Below, in pieces: positions 62,643 to 64,000 of a stretch of DNA of 64,000 nucleotides (position 1 is the stretch's first letter; the number at the start of each line of letters is the position of its first letter). The notes beneath the pieces are model-generated. The model had not been told where the DNA came from. It did no database searches and saw only the letters and a list, made by a program, of their open reading frames with translations. The stretch is from HXMU1420-13 sp965601825 (GTDB lineage Bacteria; Bacteroidota; Rhodothermia; Balneolales; Balneolaceae), in the NCBI GenBank assembly GCA_965601825.1, contig OZ271839.1, positions 186,001-250,000 on the forward strand, written 5' to 3'. The position numbers and the translations under genes are program-made.

Positions 62643-62675
62643 TAAAAAAAGCCCACTTCCTTTCGAAAGTGAGCT
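62643..62675 (-). terminator. Rho-independent terminator after the SusD-like gene
   Basis: On the minus strand AAGCTCACTT pairs with AAGTGGGCTT (one G-U) across a short loop, followed by seven T. It lies 19 bases past the SusD-like stop codon. Confidence 0.85.
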
Positions 62676-62693
62676 TCGTTTTGGGTATGGTGA

Positions 62694-64000
62694 TTACGAA
62701 TCAGGATTGATCGCATCATCTACCGGGTTAAACGTGAATTCATGAATTGGCGGTGACCAATATTCGAGATAGTTATAGTTAATGGTTGCTCCTTTATCGA
62801 TCGTAAGGATATTACCATTTGCATCTTTTGGTCTGACCCATGCATTTGGACGTCCTCCACCATCAGCTTCACTTCGCACCCATCCCATTCTACGGCTATC
62901 ATAAAATGAAAGGGCTCCACGAGTACCGGCAAGTGCTACTCTGCGTTCTCTTCGAATGGTTTCCCAGGTGATTGTACCAGCTGTTTCTGCTGCTAAACCT
63001 GCACCTTGCATGGTTCTGGATGCGTTCACACCGGCAGCTGCAGCAGGAAGGTTCCCTAGCTCAAAGTTTGCTTCAGCATTCATAAGTGCGTTTTCTTCAG
63101 CACTGATGAGATACAATGTCATATCACCGATAGTTGCTTCACCGTAGTAAGGTGGATCAATCAGATATGGACTGATAAATTGCCAGCCACGAGCACCAGT
63201 ATATTGAAATGCTGTATCGGCAGTTGTAGTTGCAGCCGGATCGGCTACCACTGAGAAACTTGTTAGTCGATTATCTCCAGGGTAGAATTCCTGAATCAAA
63301 CGATCACTAACAAATGCCCAGCCTAACCAATAACGATAAGTTGGAGATACAGATGCAAGATAAGTGGCATTATCTGCGACTAGTGAAAGAGCATTTGAAT
63401 TATCAGCTAATCCTTGTGCCGTTAAATCTGCTATTTCCTGCCATTCTGCTGGAGTAATATCTGTGCGATACTTATTCACCAGTATATTTCTAGCTTTCAT
63501 AGTTCTGGCCATTTGGGCTAAACTAGTAGATGTCATACTTCCAAACTGAGTTGGCACAACACTTGATATTTCATCAAATCCGGCGGCATTTTGAATGACT
63601 AAATCGAATAAACGATTTGATTCATTAATAACCTCTGTTCTATCGACATAGTTATTATTAGTTACACCGTATGTGTCAATAATTAAGCCTTCCTCATACA
63701 TCGAGCCGACTCTCGCCATAGCAAAACCTTTCCAGAAATAGGCCCATGCGGCATATCCTTGTTGTTTTGCAGCAGCATCACCAGTAAAAGTTACATTACC
63801 GCCGTCTAGAATCTGAAGCATTAAATTGGCTTCGTTATTAATTCGATACATTTGCCTCCACTCATACAAAAATGGTGGATCAGCTTCTTCTCTAGAATTT
63901 AATAAAACTGTTTCCTCGGGCTGAGTAAGTCCTCGGTTAGTGTCTATTGGACGATGAACTGTACCATCTGTAAAAGTGATACTTGTTGGATGATTCATGG
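62694..64000 (-). CDS. SusD/RagB-family outer-membrane lipoprotein (5' end outside window)
   Basis: The frame covers 434 residues to the window edge and lacks a signal sequence, so the gene starts beyond the right end. SusD features: FLYEWRQMYRINNEANLMLQ, AYFWKGFAMARVGSMYEEG, FISPYLIDPPYYG, GDMTLYLISAEENALMNAEA (TPR-like helix), and a C-terminal TIRRERRVALAGTRGALSF followed by DSRRMGWVR. SusD proteins bind oligomeric nutrients at the surface with a SusC TonB-dependent transporter, expected just outside the window. Ligand not predictable. Confidence 0.87.
   Translation of the reverse strand, partial: MNHPTSITFTDGTVHRPIDTNRGLTQPEETVLLNSREEADPPFLYEWRQMYRINNEANLMLQILDGGNVTFTGDAAAKQQGYAAWAYFWKGFAMARVGSMYEEGLIIDTYGVTNNNYVDRTEVINESNRLFDLVIQNAAGFDEISSVVPTQFGSMTSTSLAQMARTMKARNILVNKYRTDITPAEWQEIADLTAQGLADNSNALSLVADNATYLASVSPTYRYWLGWAFVSDRLIQEFYPGDNRLTSFSVVADPAATTTADTAFQYTGARGWQFISPYLIDPPYYGEATIGDMTLYLISAEENALMNAEANFELGNLPAAAAGVNASRTMQGAGLAAETAGTITWETIRRERRVALAGTRGALSFYDSRRMGWVRSEADGGGRPNAWVRPKDANGNILTIDKGATINYNYLEYWSPPIHEFTFNPVDDAINPDS

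Noticed and set aside
62492..62710. 72-codon frame between the DUF2911 and SusD-like genes
   Set aside because: It spans both terminators and overlaps the SusD-like 3' end, with no protein-like pattern.

Overview
The window looks like a chromosomal segment of a marine or saline member of the Bacteroidota/Balneolota (Balneola- or Gracilimonas-like). Reasons: AT-rich DNA, few Shine-Dalgarno sequences, a TTG / TAnnTTTG promoter in front of the tRNA, type IX secretion C-terminal sorting domains with the YPNPFNP motif, a SusD-type lipoprotein, a DUF4834-like small membrane protein, and the protein-level character of the housekeeping genes. The assignment is inferred from gene content; no database search was run.

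Layout. 1-6.4 kb: 3' part of a MATE exporter, a small unknown gene, a DinB-fold protein, then a tightly coupled type III polyketide synthase / methyltransferase / FAD monooxygenase operon (probable phenolic lipid or alkylquinone pathway), and a GAF sensor with a degenerate histidine-kinase-like core. 6.4-9.2 kb: aconitase. 9.3-21 kb: translation and chromosome genes (rplM-rpsI, rpsB-tsf-pyrH, frr, smc, ispH). The usual pyrH-frr adjacency is broken by a divergently oriented two-gene membrane module. 21-24.5 kb: YbbR-domain protein, a DUF721 gene whose start codon abuts 22 perfect copies of a 7-bp repeat, and recF. 24.5-28.4 kb: a secreted endonuclease I gene with a complete IS3-family element (24-bp perfect terminal inverted repeats, 3-bp target duplication, -1 frameshift signal) inserted 24 bp before its start codon, then enolase. 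28.4-36.8 kb: a PrcB-domain lipoprotein, HAD phosphatase, prmC, a likely oriC with DnaA boxes, dnaA, folB-folK, a deoxynucleoside kinase, a TPR protein and a Spy-like periplasmic protein.

37.4-56.3 kb is an integrated genomic island of about 18.8 kb. It is inserted at the 3' end of a tRNA-Leu(GAG) gene: the last 20 nt of the tRNA plus 6 nt downstream are repeated exactly at the far end, next to a tyrosine recombinase. A 19-bp sequence repeated just inside each end is a candidate integrase arm site. The island carries two exported proteins (PEGA/TonB-C-like and a 993-residue VWA type IX secretion substrate), an AlpA-like regulator, a type I restriction-modification operon with a PrrC-like anticodon-nuclease gene embedded in it, a possible PD-(D/E)xK nuclease, and a small phage-like block (HTH protein, replisome-organiser-like protein, DUF2280/small-terminase-like protein). 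It has no capsid, portal, large terminase or conjugation genes. The composition is that of a phage satellite or similar parasitic island carrying anti-phage cargo; this is the most interesting feature of the window.

56.4-64 kb: msrA with an export signal, a Wzi-like outer-membrane barrel, an exported amidohydrolase, a tandem triplication of an unknown exported protein (595-bp unit), a DUF2911 protein, and the 3' part of a SusD-family gene running off the right edge.
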